A stretch of 64,000 nt of DNA from Desulfovibrionaceae bacterium (GCA_009773665.1 WSYE01000001.1:1-64000); one strand, 5' to 3'. Shown: positions 53,317-61,794, numbered from the stretch's first letter. The notes: generated by a model from the letters alone, not told the origin. Made by a program: numbers and translations.

Positions 53317-53360
53317 TGGTCGGGGCGGCGAGATTTGAACTCACGACCCCCTGCGCCCAA
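53317..53360 (-). mobile_element. Attachment site: 3' half of tRNA-Pro
   Basis: The minus strand reads from the anticodon loop (TTGGGCGCAG) through the T-arm (GTGAG-TTCAAAT-CTCGC) to CGCCCCG-A-CCA, the 3' half of a tRNA-Pro. The 5' half (an expected CGGGGCG start) is absent; unrelated sequence begins at 53361 and the integrase gene follows at 53541. This is the usual scar of tyrosine integrases that recombine in a tRNA anticodon or T-arm. Confidence 0.85.
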
Positions 53361-53540
53361 GGCAATTGACTAGTGTTTTCAGGTCTTTTCAGCTCTATTC
53401 ATGCAGAGCATAAACCATTGACGGCAATAGAGAAAAGGCCATAAAAGCTGTTCATGGCTGTTCACCAAAAAGCACCCTTACGCACCCACTTTTTGTACCC
53501 AAATTTGTACCCAGGATTGGGGCAATAAGGGGAATAATAC

Positions 53541-54740
53541 ATGGCCCTTACCGATCTTCAAGTGAAGCGCCTTGTACCCCGCGAGAGCCGTTTTGAGGTT
53601 TTAGACGGAAAAGGACTGGCGGTTCGTGTGGCCCCTACAGGGACGAAGACCTGGATTTTCCGCTATCTCTTCGAGGGAACCCCCAGGCGGATGAGCTTGG
53701 GGAAATACCCTTCCATGACCCTGGCGGAGGCCCGTGAGGCGCACGGTAAGGCCCTGGCCGATGTGGAGCGCGGTATTGATCCGGGAGCCGTTGCCACCGA
53801 CGCCAAGAGGGCGCGGAAGGCCGCACCCACGTTCCATGACCTGCTCGAAGAGTTTTGGACGCGGGAGTTGAAGGCCACCAAGTCAGGCCCGGAGCGCAAG
53901 CGTCTGGTGGAGAAGGACGCCCTGCCAGCATGGCGGACCCGCAAGGCGAAGGACATAACCCGCCGGGACATCGTGGTGCTCATGGATGAGGTCCGGGACC
54001 GCGCTCCTATCACCGCCAACAGGCTTCTTGGAGTGCTGGCCCGCATGTTCAACTTTGCGGCGGAGCGGGGGATTATCGAGAACTCGCCAGCTACGCACAT
54101 TCGCCGCCCGTCCGAGGCCCCGCGAGTCCGCGTGCTCACTGACGATGAGTTGCGCTGCTTCTGGTTTGGGCTGGACAAGGCGGACATGTACCCTGCAACC
54201 CGGCTTGTCCTGCGGATGATCCTCTTGACCGGCCAGCGGCCAGGGGAAGTAACGGGCATGACCTGGGGGGAGGTCGAGGGCGAATGGTGGAACATTCCCG
54301 CCACCAGGATGAAGGGCGGACAGGCCCACCGCGTGCCGCTCACCCCTCTCTCACTGGAGGTAATCGAGCAGGCCCGGCGGTATTCCGGAGGGCGGCCATT
54401 TGTGTTCGCCAGTTCCCAACAGGCAACCCGGAGCGCGTCTATCACCGTGCATAGCCTCTCGCGTGGGGTTCTGCGCCATCGTGTGGAAATGGGGATAACT
54501 GAACACTACACGCCGCATGACCTCCGCCGTACCTGCCGCACACGGCTGGCGGAGATCGGCGTTGACGACGTTGTTGCGGAAAAAGTGCTGGGACATCAAC
54601 TCCAAGGGATTCTGAAGGTCTACAACCGTCACTCCTACGACACCGAAAAGAGAGCTGCGCTCCTGGCCTGGGAGAATCGGTTGAGGCGCATCCTTGGGCT
54701 TGAGATTGAGGGTGCGGGCAAGGTCATCAATCTGAGGTGA
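53541..54740 (+). CDS. Tyrosine recombinase/integrase, P4 type
   Basis: This 399-residue integrase has the N-terminal DUF4102 arm-binding domain (LTDLQVKRLVPRESRFEV, KTWIFRYLFEGTPRRMSLG). The catalytic domain has Arg233 in LTGQRPGEV, His326 and Arg329 in HDLRRTCRTRL, and Tyr366 in RHSYDTEKRAALLAW. All key residues are present, so it may be active. It lies 181 bp from the tRNA-Pro half-site, which is its likely target. Confidence 0.96.
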   Translation: MALTDLQVKRLVPRESRFEVLDGKGLAVRVAPTGTKTWIFRYLFEGTPRRMSLGKYPSMTLAEAREAHGKALADVERGIDPGAVATDAKRARKAAPTFHDLLEEFWTRELKATKSGPERKRLVEKDALPAWRTRKAKDITRRDIVVLMDEVRDRAPITANRLLGVLARMFNFAAERGIIENSPATHIRRPSEAPRVRVLTDDELRCFWFGLDKADMYPATRLVLRMILLTGQRPGEVTGMTWGEVEGEWWNIPATRMKGGQAHRVPLTPLSLEVIEQARRYSGGRPFVFASSQQATRSASITVHSLSRGVLRHRVEMGITEHYTPHDLRRTCRTRLAEIGVDDVVAEKVLGHQLQGILKVYNRHSYDTEKRAALLAWENRLRRILGLEIEGAGKVINLR

Positions 54741-54833
54741 CGAAATTTCTCCGCCCTAGGGTAGCTCCCGAAGAGCCGCTTCCCTGGCGGCCTGGGCGGG
54801 GATCATTCAGGGGAGAGCCGAGGGGGCTTGAAG

Positions 54834-55517
54834 ATGAATAATACAGGCAAGAAAAGCCTACTGTCCTCACCGGAACCCAGCAGATATACCCTGATGAGGG
54901 CCATAAACGAAAACCCGTGGGCTGATTGGCACTATTGGCGTGGACTACCCACATGGACACCAGAAGAGGCGTCCTGGCTGTTTCTCCACAAAGACCCACA
55001 CTTGGCGACCGATGACGACAGAAAATCCAGGGCATACCAGCAGGCTGACCTTGCACTGAAAAGGTTTGGACACGTAAGCGACATGCGCCCTCATGAGTGG
55101 GCTACGATATTTTCGTCGCTTCCGCCCTTTGAGGGTGTTTCTCAAGCTATCAATAAATGCCATCCCTTTTCGTACATGGTTGGGCAAGAACCATCTGAGT
55201 ATCTTGTGCAGTCGAATAAGATTGCCAGCCTTGAGGATCAACTGGACAAGGCCAGACGGGAAAACACGCGGCTTACGCAAGTGGTCGAGCGTATGGAGAA
55301 GATAGAAGCCGACGGTCCGTTAGATTCCCGAAAGAGGAATACATACTTGAGGATCATCGCGGCGGCACTTTGCAAAGATGGGGTGCGCGATCCCCTTTCT
55401 GAAAGGGGCTTGGCGGGCAGAATGACGAAGAGAGCACAAAGAATAGGACTCGAGTTTAACGAACAAACCGCGAGAAATGTCATCAGAGAAGTTCTTGGTT
55501 TATTGAATGAAAGTTAG
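54834..55517 (+). CDS. Hypothetical element protein
   Basis: The 227-residue protein starts at ATG 54834 (GGGGG at 8 bases). I do not recognise a named domain. It has a tryptophan-rich N-terminal part (NPWADWHYWRGLPTWTPEEA), a central coiled coil (about 130-155, ASLEDQLDKARRENTRLTQV) and a C-terminal helical part beginning RKRNTYLRIIAAALCKDG. That last segment is seen at the end of various proteins on mobile elements. It is AT-richer than the chromosomal neighbours. Confidence 0.7.
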   Translation: MNNTGKKSLLSSPEPSRYTLMRAINENPWADWHYWRGLPTWTPEEASWLFLHKDPHLATDDDRKSRAYQQADLALKRFGHVSDMRPHEWATIFSSLPPFEGVSQAINKCHPFSYMVGQEPSEYLVQSNKIASLEDQLDKARRENTRLTQVVERMEKIEADGPLDSRKRNTYLRIIAAALCKDGVRDPLSERGLAGRMTKRAQRIGLEFNEQTARNVIREVLGLLNES

Positions 55518-55629
55518 GGCGAAAACCTAATTGGGTTTTCTCTTCCCTTAATAGGCCCACGCTTTTCTTCACCTCCCTAATTGGGTGTCCACACCAAAGC
55601 GCCAACAGAGCGCACAAAAGGACACCCCT

Positions 55630-55851
55630 ATGCAATCTGCTTCTATCCTTCGCAAGCCAGAAGTCGTCCGCCGTACCGGTCTGAGTGCCGCAACAATCCG
55701 CCGCCTTGAACTGGCGGGAAAATTCCCCCAGCGCCTCCAACTCTCGGCCATGGCCGTTGGTTGGGATGAGCGGGAGGTGGTGGGCTGGATAGAGGGCCGC
55801 GCCGCCGCCCGCGTTGAACTTCAATGTTCTGGGTTGGGTGGCGGAGCATGA
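55630..55851 (+). CDS. AlpA-like regulator / excisionase
   Basis: The 73-residue MerR-type helix-turn-helix protein has SILRKPEVVRRTGLSAATIR and a C-terminal WDEREVVGWIEGR, the AlpA (PF05930) layout. AlpA proteins activate integrase or act as excisionases in P4-like elements. AAGGA lies 8 bases before ATG 55630. Its stop overlaps the next start by 4 bp, opening a chain of overlapping genes. Confidence 0.85.
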   Translation: MQSASILRKPEVVRRTGLSAATIRRLELAGKFPQRLQLSAMAVGWDEREVVGWIEGRAAARVELQCSGLGGGA

Positions 55852-56027
55852 AAAGCAAAACCCCCAGCACGGGCCGGGGGCTGCAAGAAATGAAGCGGAC
55901 TGCTCTTTTCTTCGCCCACTGTGCCGCCGCCGTCAAGTGTCTGTTCGTCTCCCTGGCCGTCCACGATTTGGCCCCTGCCGCCCTGGTGGCCTTCTTGCTG
56001 CGCGTCCTGCGCTTGGGAGGTGCATAA
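55848..56027 (+). CDS. Small hydrophobic element protein
   Basis: The 59-residue product starts MKSKTPSTGRGLQE and contains one long apolar segment (about 17-55: AAAVKCLFVSLAVHDLAPAA). The ATG overlaps the alpA stop (ATGA), and its own TAA overlaps the next ATG by one base, which supports real translation. The function is unknown; it is possibly a membrane peptide. Confidence 0.55.
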   Translation: MKSKTPSTGRGLQEMKRTALFFAHCAAAVKCLFVSLAVHDLAPAALVAFLLRVLRLGGA

Positions 56028-56269
56028 TGATCGACGCCAGCACAGCGACAGCGCAACGCGCCCGACTCCTGGACGCCCTGCGCCGGGGGAGCCTGACCAC
56101 GTTGGAGGCCCGCCGCCGCCTGGACGTGATGCACCCTGCCGCCAGGGTTATGGAACTCCGCCGCCTGGGCTTCAACATCGTCACCATCTGGACCACGGAC
56201 GTAACTGCCGAGGGCAACACGCACCGGGTAGCCTGCTACCAACTCAGGCAGAGCGGGGGGACTCAATGA
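56027..56269 (+). CDS. Helix-turn-helix protein (HTH_39-like)
   Basis: The 80-residue protein reads RARLLDALRRGSLTTLEARR, then DVMHPAARVMELRRLGFNIV, the pattern of the HTH_39 winged helix found on phages and satellites. GGGAGG lies 7 bases upstream. It overlaps the genes on both sides, and its stop overlaps the primase start (ATGA). Confidence 0.78.
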   Translation: MIDASTATAQRARLLDALRRGSLTTLEARRRLDVMHPAARVMELRRLGFNIVTIWTTDVTAEGNTHRVACYQLRQSGGTQ

Positions 56270-59200
56270 GCGCCCCCATCATCAACTTCGAGCGGATCAA
56301 CGCCGCCGCCCTGCCCAGCCTGGAAAACCTACTGTCCCGATGGTTGCCCAACGGACGCGCTCTAAACGGCGAATTCATGGTTGGTTCCGTGGCTGGAGAG
56401 TCGGGGGATTCCCTCCGCATCAACCTGACGGACAAGCGCGGGGTCTGGAAGGACTTCGCCGGGGAGGTGGGCGGAACTGACCCCGTGAGTCTGTACGCCG
56501 CTATCTACAACCTCAAGCAGGGCGAAGCTGCCCGGAAGCTGGCAGGAGAGCTGGGCATTGATCCTGGAGGCAACGGGAGCGCCCCCAGGCCACAAGGGCA
56601 GGCCAAGGCCAAGCCCGCCGATGAATGGAGGCCCGTCCTCCCCGTTCCTGACGGAGCGCCCGCCCCGGACTTCAATCACCCCGGCCACGGCACGCCATCG
56701 GCAAGGTGGCCCTACCGCGATGCCGAGTCCTGCGTGCTGGGCTACGTGTGCCGCTTTGACACAGGCCAGGACCGCAAGGAGATCGTCCCGCACACCTACT
56801 GCCAGGGGGCAGGGGGGGCCATGCGCTGGAGGTGGAAGGGATTCCCGGAGCCGCGCCCGCTCTACGGTCTGGACCGTCTGGCAGCTGCTAAACCTGACGC
56901 GCCCGTACTGCTGGTGGAGGGGGAGAAGGCAGCGGACGCCGCCGGGCCTCTCCTGGCCGGGGCCGTGTGCATGACCTGGCCCAACGGATCAAAGAGCGTG
57001 GGCAAGGCGGACTTCTCCCCTCTGGACAGGCGGCGCGTGGCGATCTGGCCGGACGCGGACAAGCCGGGCTTCGAGGCCGCCCTTATCCTGGCCGCCAGGG
57101 TGAAGGAGGCCGGGGCAGAGAAAGTCTCGATCATCCTGCCCCCTGACGGCGTTGCCAAGGGATGGGACTTGGCCGACGCGGAGGGCGAAGGCTGGACCCC
57201 GGAACAGGTCACAGCGCATATCCAGGGCCACAAGCTGGACGTGATCTCTTTCGAGGCGGTGGCGCGTGTGCGGTACGGCATCGAGGCCAAGGCCGCCGTC
57301 AAGCCCACGCCGCAAGGCTGGTTCCCGTTTAAGGTCAAGAACGATGGCGTTTACTTCCTGGAGGATGACGGCGAACCGTCCTGGCTGTGCTCCCCGCTGG
57401 CCGTGCTGGCGATGACCCGCGACGGCGAGGGCCGGGAGTGGGGCCGCCTCCTCGAGGTGGTGGACAGCGACGGGCAGGCGCATCGTTGGGCAATGCCCAT
57501 GTCCGCCCTGGCTGGGGACGGGCAGGAATACCGCCGGGAACTGCTCTCCTTGGGATTGCGGGTGGCGTCTGGTAAGGGGCCGAAGCGCCTGCATGACTTT
57601 CTGACCCTCTCCCGTCCCGAGGCCCGCGCCCGCTGCGTCTCCCGCGTGGGCTGGCATGACCGCCGTTTTGTCCTGCCGGATGCTGTCCACGGCTCCCAGG
57701 ATGGGGAAGAGGTCATCCTTCAGGGTGGACCGTCTGACCACGCCTATCGGGTGGCCGGGAGCCTTCAGGACTGGCAGGGGTCCATCGGGCGCTACTGCCC
57801 CGGAAACTCCCGGCTGGTTCTGGCTGTGTCCGCTGCCCTGGCCGCTCCTCTCTTGGCACTGGCCGGGGCGGAGTCGGGCGGGTTTCATCTGGTAGGCGGC
57901 TCCTCCTGCGGCAAGACCACGGCCTTGAGGGTCGCAGGGTCCTTCTGTGGTGGCGGTGGCCTCCATGGCTATCTGCGCCAGTGGAGGGCTACAGACAACG
58001 CCCTTGAGTCCGTTTCTTCCGGGGCCTGCGATTGCCTCCTCACCCTGGATGAACTCGGGCAGGCGGACGCCAAGACAGCCGGGGCAGTGGCCTACATGCT
58101 CACCAACGGGCAGGGAAAGGCACGATCCAGGCGCGACGGCACGGCCAGGAAGCCCCAGGAGTGGCGCGTGCTGTTCCTGTCCACGGGTGAAATCACGCTG
58201 GGGGACAAGGTGCGCGAGGATGGCCGGGGCCGCATCATGGCCGGGCAGCAAGTCCGAGTCGTGGATATTCAGGCGGATGCCGGGGCCGGGTTCGGTCTGT
58301 TCGAGAACATCCACGGTTTCGAGTCTGCCGCAACCTTCGCCCACCATCTCAATGAACAGGCCAAGGCCGTCTATGGCTCCCCCCTACGGGCCTACCTGGA
58401 GAAACTGGCAGGGCGGATTGATGAAGTCTCCCAAGCTGCCCCGGCGTTCATCAAGGAGTTCGTGGCGGAGGTTTGCCCCTGCGATGCTGACGGACAGGTT
58501 TCCCGCGTGGCCGGGCGGTTCGGGCTGGTCGCTGCCGCTGGGGAGTTCGGCATATTCCTGGACGTGCTGCCATGGCCCAAGGGCGAAGCCCGGCAGGCTG
58601 CGGCCCGTTGCTTCCGGGATTGGCTGGACGCCAGGGGCGGCAGCGGCGCGGCGGAGGTGACGGCGGGGCTTACCCAGGTGCGGGCGTTCTTCCAGTCCCA
58701 CGGCGCGGCACGGTTTGAGACGTGGGGCGAAGTCTCCCTGGACGTTAAGACCATCAATCGGGCCGGGTTCCGCCGTAAGGATGAGGCCACGGGGGAGTGG
58801 AGCTTCTACGTGTTCCAGGACGTGTTCAAGGCGGAGGTCTGCCAGGGGCACAACGCCGGGATGATCCTGCGCGAACTGAAAGCCCGTGGCCTGCTTCTGG
58901 TCCAGGATTCCGAACATCTCACCGTCAAGCCGCGAATCCCCGGCGAAGGGAAAGGAACAAGGTTCTATCATATCGCTCCGGGCATCACCGGGGACACATC
59001 GCAACCGCGCACATCGCAAAAAACACCGGGGACAACCGGGGACACCGGGGACACGTTGTCCCGTCTAGGTTCCTATGTCCCCGGTTCTGAAAACGCTACC
59101 GGGGACACCGGGGACACGTCGAGCGGAGGGGTTGGGTTTGTCCCCGGTTGTCCCCGGTCCCCGGAAGAGTACCGGGGACGCCAGGAAGCAAGTAACGACG

Positions 59201-59301
59201 CCATGTCCCCGGTTGTCCCCGGTGTCCCCGGTCAAAATGACGTGGGGGAGAGAAAAGACCCCGTTCCCATGTGGGACGGCCCTGCCGAGGTGGAGATATG
59301 A
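56266..59301 (+). CDS. DUF927-type primase-helicase
   Basis: The 1011-residue replication protein begins at ATG 56266. Residues about 1-110 resemble the N-terminal part of DUF3987/DUF927 primases (ESGDSLRINLTDKRGVWKDF). A Toprim-like segment follows (PVLLVEGEKAADAAG and RVAIWPDADKPGFEAA). The DUF927 helicase core spans about 380-830, with Walker A GGSSCGKTTAL near 545 and LLTLDELGQADAKTAG as Walker B. The last 120 residues are low-complexity Gly/Asp/Thr/Pro because they are written over the iteron array at 58988-59231. It probably initiates replication of the element. Confidence 0.85.
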   Translation: MSAPIINFERINAAALPSLENLLSRWLPNGRALNGEFMVGSVAGESGDSLRINLTDKRGVWKDFAGEVGGTDPVSLYAAIYNLKQGEAARKLAGELGIDPGGNGSAPRPQGQAKAKPADEWRPVLPVPDGAPAPDFNHPGHGTPSARWPYRDAESCVLGYVCRFDTGQDRKEIVPHTYCQGAGGAMRWRWKGFPEPRPLYGLDRLAAAKPDAPVLLVEGEKAADAAGPLLAGAVCMTWPNGSKSVGKADFSPLDRRRVAIWPDADKPGFEAALILAARVKEAGAEKVSIILPPDGVAKGWDLADAEGEGWTPEQVTAHIQGHKLDVISFEAVARVRYGIEAKAAVKPTPQGWFPFKVKNDGVYFLEDDGEPSWLCSPLAVLAMTRDGEGREWGRLLEVVDSDGQAHRWAMPMSALAGDGQEYRRELLSLGLRVASGKGPKRLHDFLTLSRPEARARCVSRVGWHDRRFVLPDAVHGSQDGEEVILQGGPSDHAYRVAGSLQDWQGSIGRYCPGNSRLVLAVSAALAAPLLALAGAESGGFHLVGGSSCGKTTALRVAGSFCGGGGLHGYLRQWRATDNALESVSSGACDCLLTLDELGQADAKTAGAVAYMLTNGQGKARSRRDGTARKPQEWRVLFLSTGEITLGDKVREDGRGRIMAGQQVRVVDIQADAGAGFGLFENIHGFESAATFAHHLNEQAKAVYGSPLRAYLEKLAGRIDEVSQAAPAFIKEFVAEVCPCDADGQVSRVAGRFGLVAAAGEFGIFLDVLPWPKGEARQAAARCFRDWLDARGGSGAAEVTAGLTQVRAFFQSHGAARFETWGEVSLDVKTINRAGFRRKDEATGEWSFYVFQDVFKAEVCQGHNAGMILRELKARGLLLVQDSEHLTVKPRIPGEGKGTRFYHIAPGITGDTSQPRTSQKTPGTTGDTGDTLSRLGSYVPGSENATGDTGDTSSGGVGFVPGCPRSPEEYRGRQEASNDAMSPVVPGVPGQNDVGERKDPVPMWDGPAEVEI
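58988..59231. repeat. Iteron-like array inside the primase gene (candidate origin)
   Basis: The 9-mer CCGGGGACA occurs exactly 12 times in 244 bp: six forward (58988, 59026, 59036, 59045, 59099, 59108) and six reversed (59076, 59139, 59149, 59204, 59214, 59223), plus one copy with a single change at 59172. Neighbouring copies are spaced 9 or 10 bp, close to one helical turn. A palindrome, GGGACA-CGT-TGTCCC, lies at 59048-59062. Iterons near a primase gene are the normal origin layout in plasmids and phage satellites. Confidence 0.8.
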
Positions 59302-59666
59302 GCGCCGCCCAAGTCATCGAATCCATGGGGGCGTCCGTCTCCCTGGTGGGCGGCAAGTTGAAGCTGGCGGGCCTGGATCGTCTGGACCGGGACACCGCCG
59401 CCCGCGTGCTGGACGTGGCCCGCGCCCGCAGGGCGGAGATCGTGGCGGAGCTTGGGGGGCTGGTGGCCCCCGTTCCTGCCGATACTTCCCCCCTGGAGGC
59501 CCTGACCCGGTTCGAGCGTGATCCTCGCGGCGTCGTGGCGTGGTTGGCCCAACAGGGGCAGGGACAGGCTCAATACCTTGTCCCCAGGTGGGCGGCTGCG
59601 ATCCGTGCCGAGGCCCGTTTGCGGGTTGAAGAGTCGGAGGGAGGGGCTGACCATGCCCGCGCCTGA
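59298..59666 (+). CDS. Small protein with TubC-docking-like N terminus
   Basis: The 122-residue protein starts at ATG 59298, overlapping the primase stop by 4 bp. The start (QVIESMGASVSLVGGKLKLA, then RDTAARVLDVARARRAEIVA) has the shape of the small TubC-type docking fold often found on mobile-element proteins. The rest (FERDPRGVVAWLAQQGQGQA) is unassigned. It overlaps the nuclease gene by 14 bp. Confidence 0.68.
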   Translation: MSAAQVIESMGASVSLVGGKLKLAGLDRLDRDTAARVLDVARARRAEIVAELGGLVAPVPADTSPLEALTRFERDPRGVVAWLAQQGQGQAQYLVPRWAAAIRAEARLRVEESEGGADHARA

Positions 59667-60177
59667 TTCGCCGCTCACCATCATCGTGGACACCAGGGAG
59701 CAGGCCCCCTACGCATTCGAGCGGTTCCAGGCGGAGAGCGTCCGGGCCGGATTGCCTACAGGTGACTATTCCCTCCCCGGCCATGAGCGACATGCCGCCA
59801 TCGAGCGCAAATCCCTGGATGACCTCATAGGCTGCCTGGCGGTGGGCCGTGACCGCTTCGAGCGTGAGCTTGCCCGTGGGCGGTCCATGGATTTGTTCGC
59901 CGTGGTGGTCGAGGCCAGCATGGAGGACGTTGCCCGCCACCGCTACACCAGCCGCATGGACCCACACGCGGCCCTGCAAAGCATCCTGGCGTTCCAGGTG
60001 CGCTATGCCTGCCCATTCGTGTTTGCAGGCTCCAGGGCGGGCGGAGAGTACATTACCTACTGGACGCTTCAAAAGTACGTCCGCGAGGTCGAAGCGCGTC
60101 AGGCCGAAACCCAGGCCGTGGCAGAACTGGTGGGCCTGGAAAACCGAAGAGCTACGAGACACAGGGGGCAACCATGA
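59653..60177 (+). CDS. ERCC4-domain nuclease
   Basis: The 174-residue protein has IIVDTREQAPYAF, then GDYSLPG and AAIERKSLDDLIGCL, the catalytic GDY...ERK...D motif of ERCC4/Mus81-type structure-specific nucleases. No helicase part or HhH domain is present. It probably resolves branched DNA during replication or excision of the element. It overlaps the upstream gene by 14 bp and the downstream gene by 4 bp. Confidence 0.88.
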   Translation: MPAPDSPLTIIVDTREQAPYAFERFQAESVRAGLPTGDYSLPGHERHAAIERKSLDDLIGCLAVGRDRFERELARGRSMDLFAVVVEASMEDVARHRYTSRMDPHAALQSILAFQVRYACPFVFAGSRAGGEYITYWTLQKYVREVEARQAETQAVAELVGLENRRATRHRGQP

Positions 60178-60401
60178 TGCAACAATCACAGTGGTTGGTG
60201 GGGAAAAAGGCAATCATAGCCGAAACGGGCATACAGGATTGGCGCACGATTAGGAAACTCGTTGATCTGGGAGCGCCGATTGCCCGTATTCTTGGGAACT
60301 GGATGAGTCACCGGAATTTGTTGTCCGTGTGGTTGGCGTGTCAACTGGGGGACCGGAGGGTCAAGGTCAATGCCGATGCTATGAAATTGCCGCCGGAATG
60401 A
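60174..60401 (+). CDS. Small hypothetical element protein
   Basis: The 75-residue protein starts at ATG 60174, overlapping the nuclease stop (ATGA). It contains KKAIIAETGIQDWRTIRKLV and GAPIARILGNWMSHRNLL, which suggest a compact helix-turn-helix such as those found in phage DNA-binding proteins. The family is not identified. Confidence 0.65.
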   Translation: MMQQSQWLVGKKAIIAETGIQDWRTIRKLVDLGAPIARILGNWMSHRNLLSVWLACQLGDRRVKVNADAMKLPPE

Positions 60402-60410
60402 CCTGTATTT

Positions 60411-60617
60411 GTGGGCTGTACAAGGGAAAGGCCCATAGAGGGCCAGGACGGCAGCGCCTGGTTCGTAGCCAAGGATGCCTGCGCGGTTCTGGAGATAGCG
60501 AACGTGAGTAAGGCCGTAGGCCGCCTGGAAGATGATGAAAAGGGGGTCATTACTGTAGACACCCTTGGCGGACCCCAGGAGATGGGCCGAGGGAAGACCG
60601 CCAGCGGAACGCCATGA
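60411..60617 (+). pseudogene. BRO-N antirepressor remnant
   Basis: The frame contains SAWFVAKDACAVLEIANVSK, then AVGRLEDDEKGVITVDTLGG, the core of the BRO family N-terminal domain found in phage antirepressors. It stops soon after GGPQEM, where intact genes continue with the second half of the BRO domain, and the N terminus is also atypical. It is therefore a truncated, decayed gene at the right side of the element. Confidence 0.75.
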
Positions 60618-60767
60618 AACTCATCTACGCGAAGGAAAGGCAGCACTGGCGAGGCTTCCGAAGGCACGCGGGCGAGTGAGCGTCTGGAAGCAAGAAAGCC
60701 CCGGCGTGATGCTAGGGCTTTTCTTGCTTCTGCCAGGGTGGGAGCTCGCAACCGCAACGACAAATAG

Positions 60768-61547
60768 CTATGAGACTAAAGCCTCTCTTGCCTTGTTGTA
60801 CGACTCCCATGATGCGCGAATTTCACTGCTGATCCCAATAGATAGTTCTTTGTCCATGCATTCAAGGGTGATTATGACCGGTTGGATTAGAATTGAGAAC
60901 ATCCAGTCAACGCCTTTATGGTCAGGGCCTACATTAAATTCCTTCAATCCTCCGCCATCGTCCAGGGTCATTCTGCTGCCAAGGCTCCTGACTGATGGAT
61001 GAGAGTTCATCGTGCTCAAGTGAATATATATTATGTCATACATGTCTTGAAGTTTTGCAACTTCAGCAGCACGAGCTATATTTAGCTCAACGCCTGATTG
61101 CCCCTCGTACACTTCCATAGCTTTCTCATGAGCATCCTTGTGTGCGAGTGAATCATCGTCTGTCATGAGGCCTTTAATTTTCATCCTCTCGACATAAGTC
61201 GAGTGCTTTTGATGCACCTTGTCTAGTACCTTAATGTCAGTACGCATATACTGATCCAGATACTCCGCACTTTCATGGCATGCCTTCATCACAAAAAGCG
61301 CTTCGATCAAGCTGCGCACTATTGTTCCAGCGTCTTGCGCATATCCACAGCGAAGTAATATGCTGGCTGAAAAGAACGAGTTGATAATTTTGCAAAACAA
61401 GGTAGCTAATGCGGTGCGTTTGACATCACCTCTGTCAATCCTGCCCGTGGCGATAATCTGCTTGATAAGAATTGTTAGAGAGTCACATGTTTCTATCCAG
61501 TTGCTATTTTCGGTTTTAACTTGCTCGTTTAAGGATTCAAGAATCAC
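60768..61547 (-). CDS. DUF5677-like protein paired with an XRE regulator
   Basis: The 259-residue helical, soluble protein starts at GTG 61547, inside the stop of the XRE gene (GTGA). Conserved-looking segments are SILLRCGYAQDAGTIVRSLI and the middle stretch around IYIHLSTMNSHPSVRSLGS, which fit DUF5677, a family without assigned activity. Its GC content is clearly lower than that of the primase block, so it is a separately acquired cargo. The coupling to a small XRE protein resembles two-gene toxin-antitoxin or defence modules; this is inference only. Confidence 0.72.
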   Translation of the reverse strand: MILESLNEQVKTENSNWIETCDSLTILIKQIIATGRIDRGDVKRTALATLFCKIINSFFSASILLRCGYAQDAGTIVRSLIEALFVMKACHESAEYLDQYMRTDIKVLDKVHQKHSTYVERMKIKGLMTDDDSLAHKDAHEKAMEVYEGQSGVELNIARAAEVAKLQDMYDIIYIHLSTMNSHPSVRSLGSRMTLDDGGGLKEFNVGPDHKGVDWMFSILIQPVIITLECMDKELSIGISSEIRASWESYNKAREALVS

Positions 61548-61762
61548 TGTCCCTCCCAACCTTCAATCTTTTCTTCGAACAATTCCTTGACCTTCACCCC
61601 CAGCGCCCCGGCGATGGCCGCCAGGGTTTCCACCGTGCATTTCGTGAACTGCTCCCCCCTGGCGCGGTGGAGAGTTCCCGAGGATAGGCCCGTCATCGTA
61701 ACCATCTGACGGATAGTGACTCCCTTCGCCTCCATGGCCTCCTTGACCTTGCCCTGAATCAT
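61544..61762 (-). CDS. XRE-family helix-turn-helix regulator
   Basis: The 72-residue single-domain Cro/CI-type protein reads KVKEAMEAKGVTIRQMVTMT, then GLSSGTLHRARGEQF as recognition region, and ends LGVKVKELFEEKIEGWEGQ. It overlaps the DUF5677 gene by 4 bp and is transcribed first, as antitoxins and immunity regulators often are. A palindrome, ATTGACTCAAT, lies 22-32 bp upstream of its start. Confidence 0.85.
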   Translation of the reverse strand: MIQGKVKEAMEAKGVTIRQMVTMTGLSSGTLHRARGEQFTKCTVETLAAIAGALGVKVKELFEEKIEGWEGQ

Positions 61763-61783
61763 CCCACTTCTCCGAGTTGATAT

Positions 61784-61794
61784 ATTGACTCAAT
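61784..61794. promoter_or_regulatory. Possible operator of the XRE gene
   Basis: ATTGA-C-TCAAT is an 11-bp palindrome just upstream of the XRE start. It is a plausible self-binding site in an AT-rich promoter region that runs to about 61850 and includes TTGACA on the minus strand. Confidence 0.4.

Noticed and set aside
53361-53420. Intact tRNA-Pro gene reading out of the element
   Set aside because: The sequence upstream of the anticodon loop on the minus strand does not form a D-arm or a CGGGGCG acceptor strand.
58988-59231. CRISPR array
   Set aside because: The repeats are 9 bp with 0-1 bp to a few tens of bp between them and occur in both orientations, with no spacer units or cas genes.
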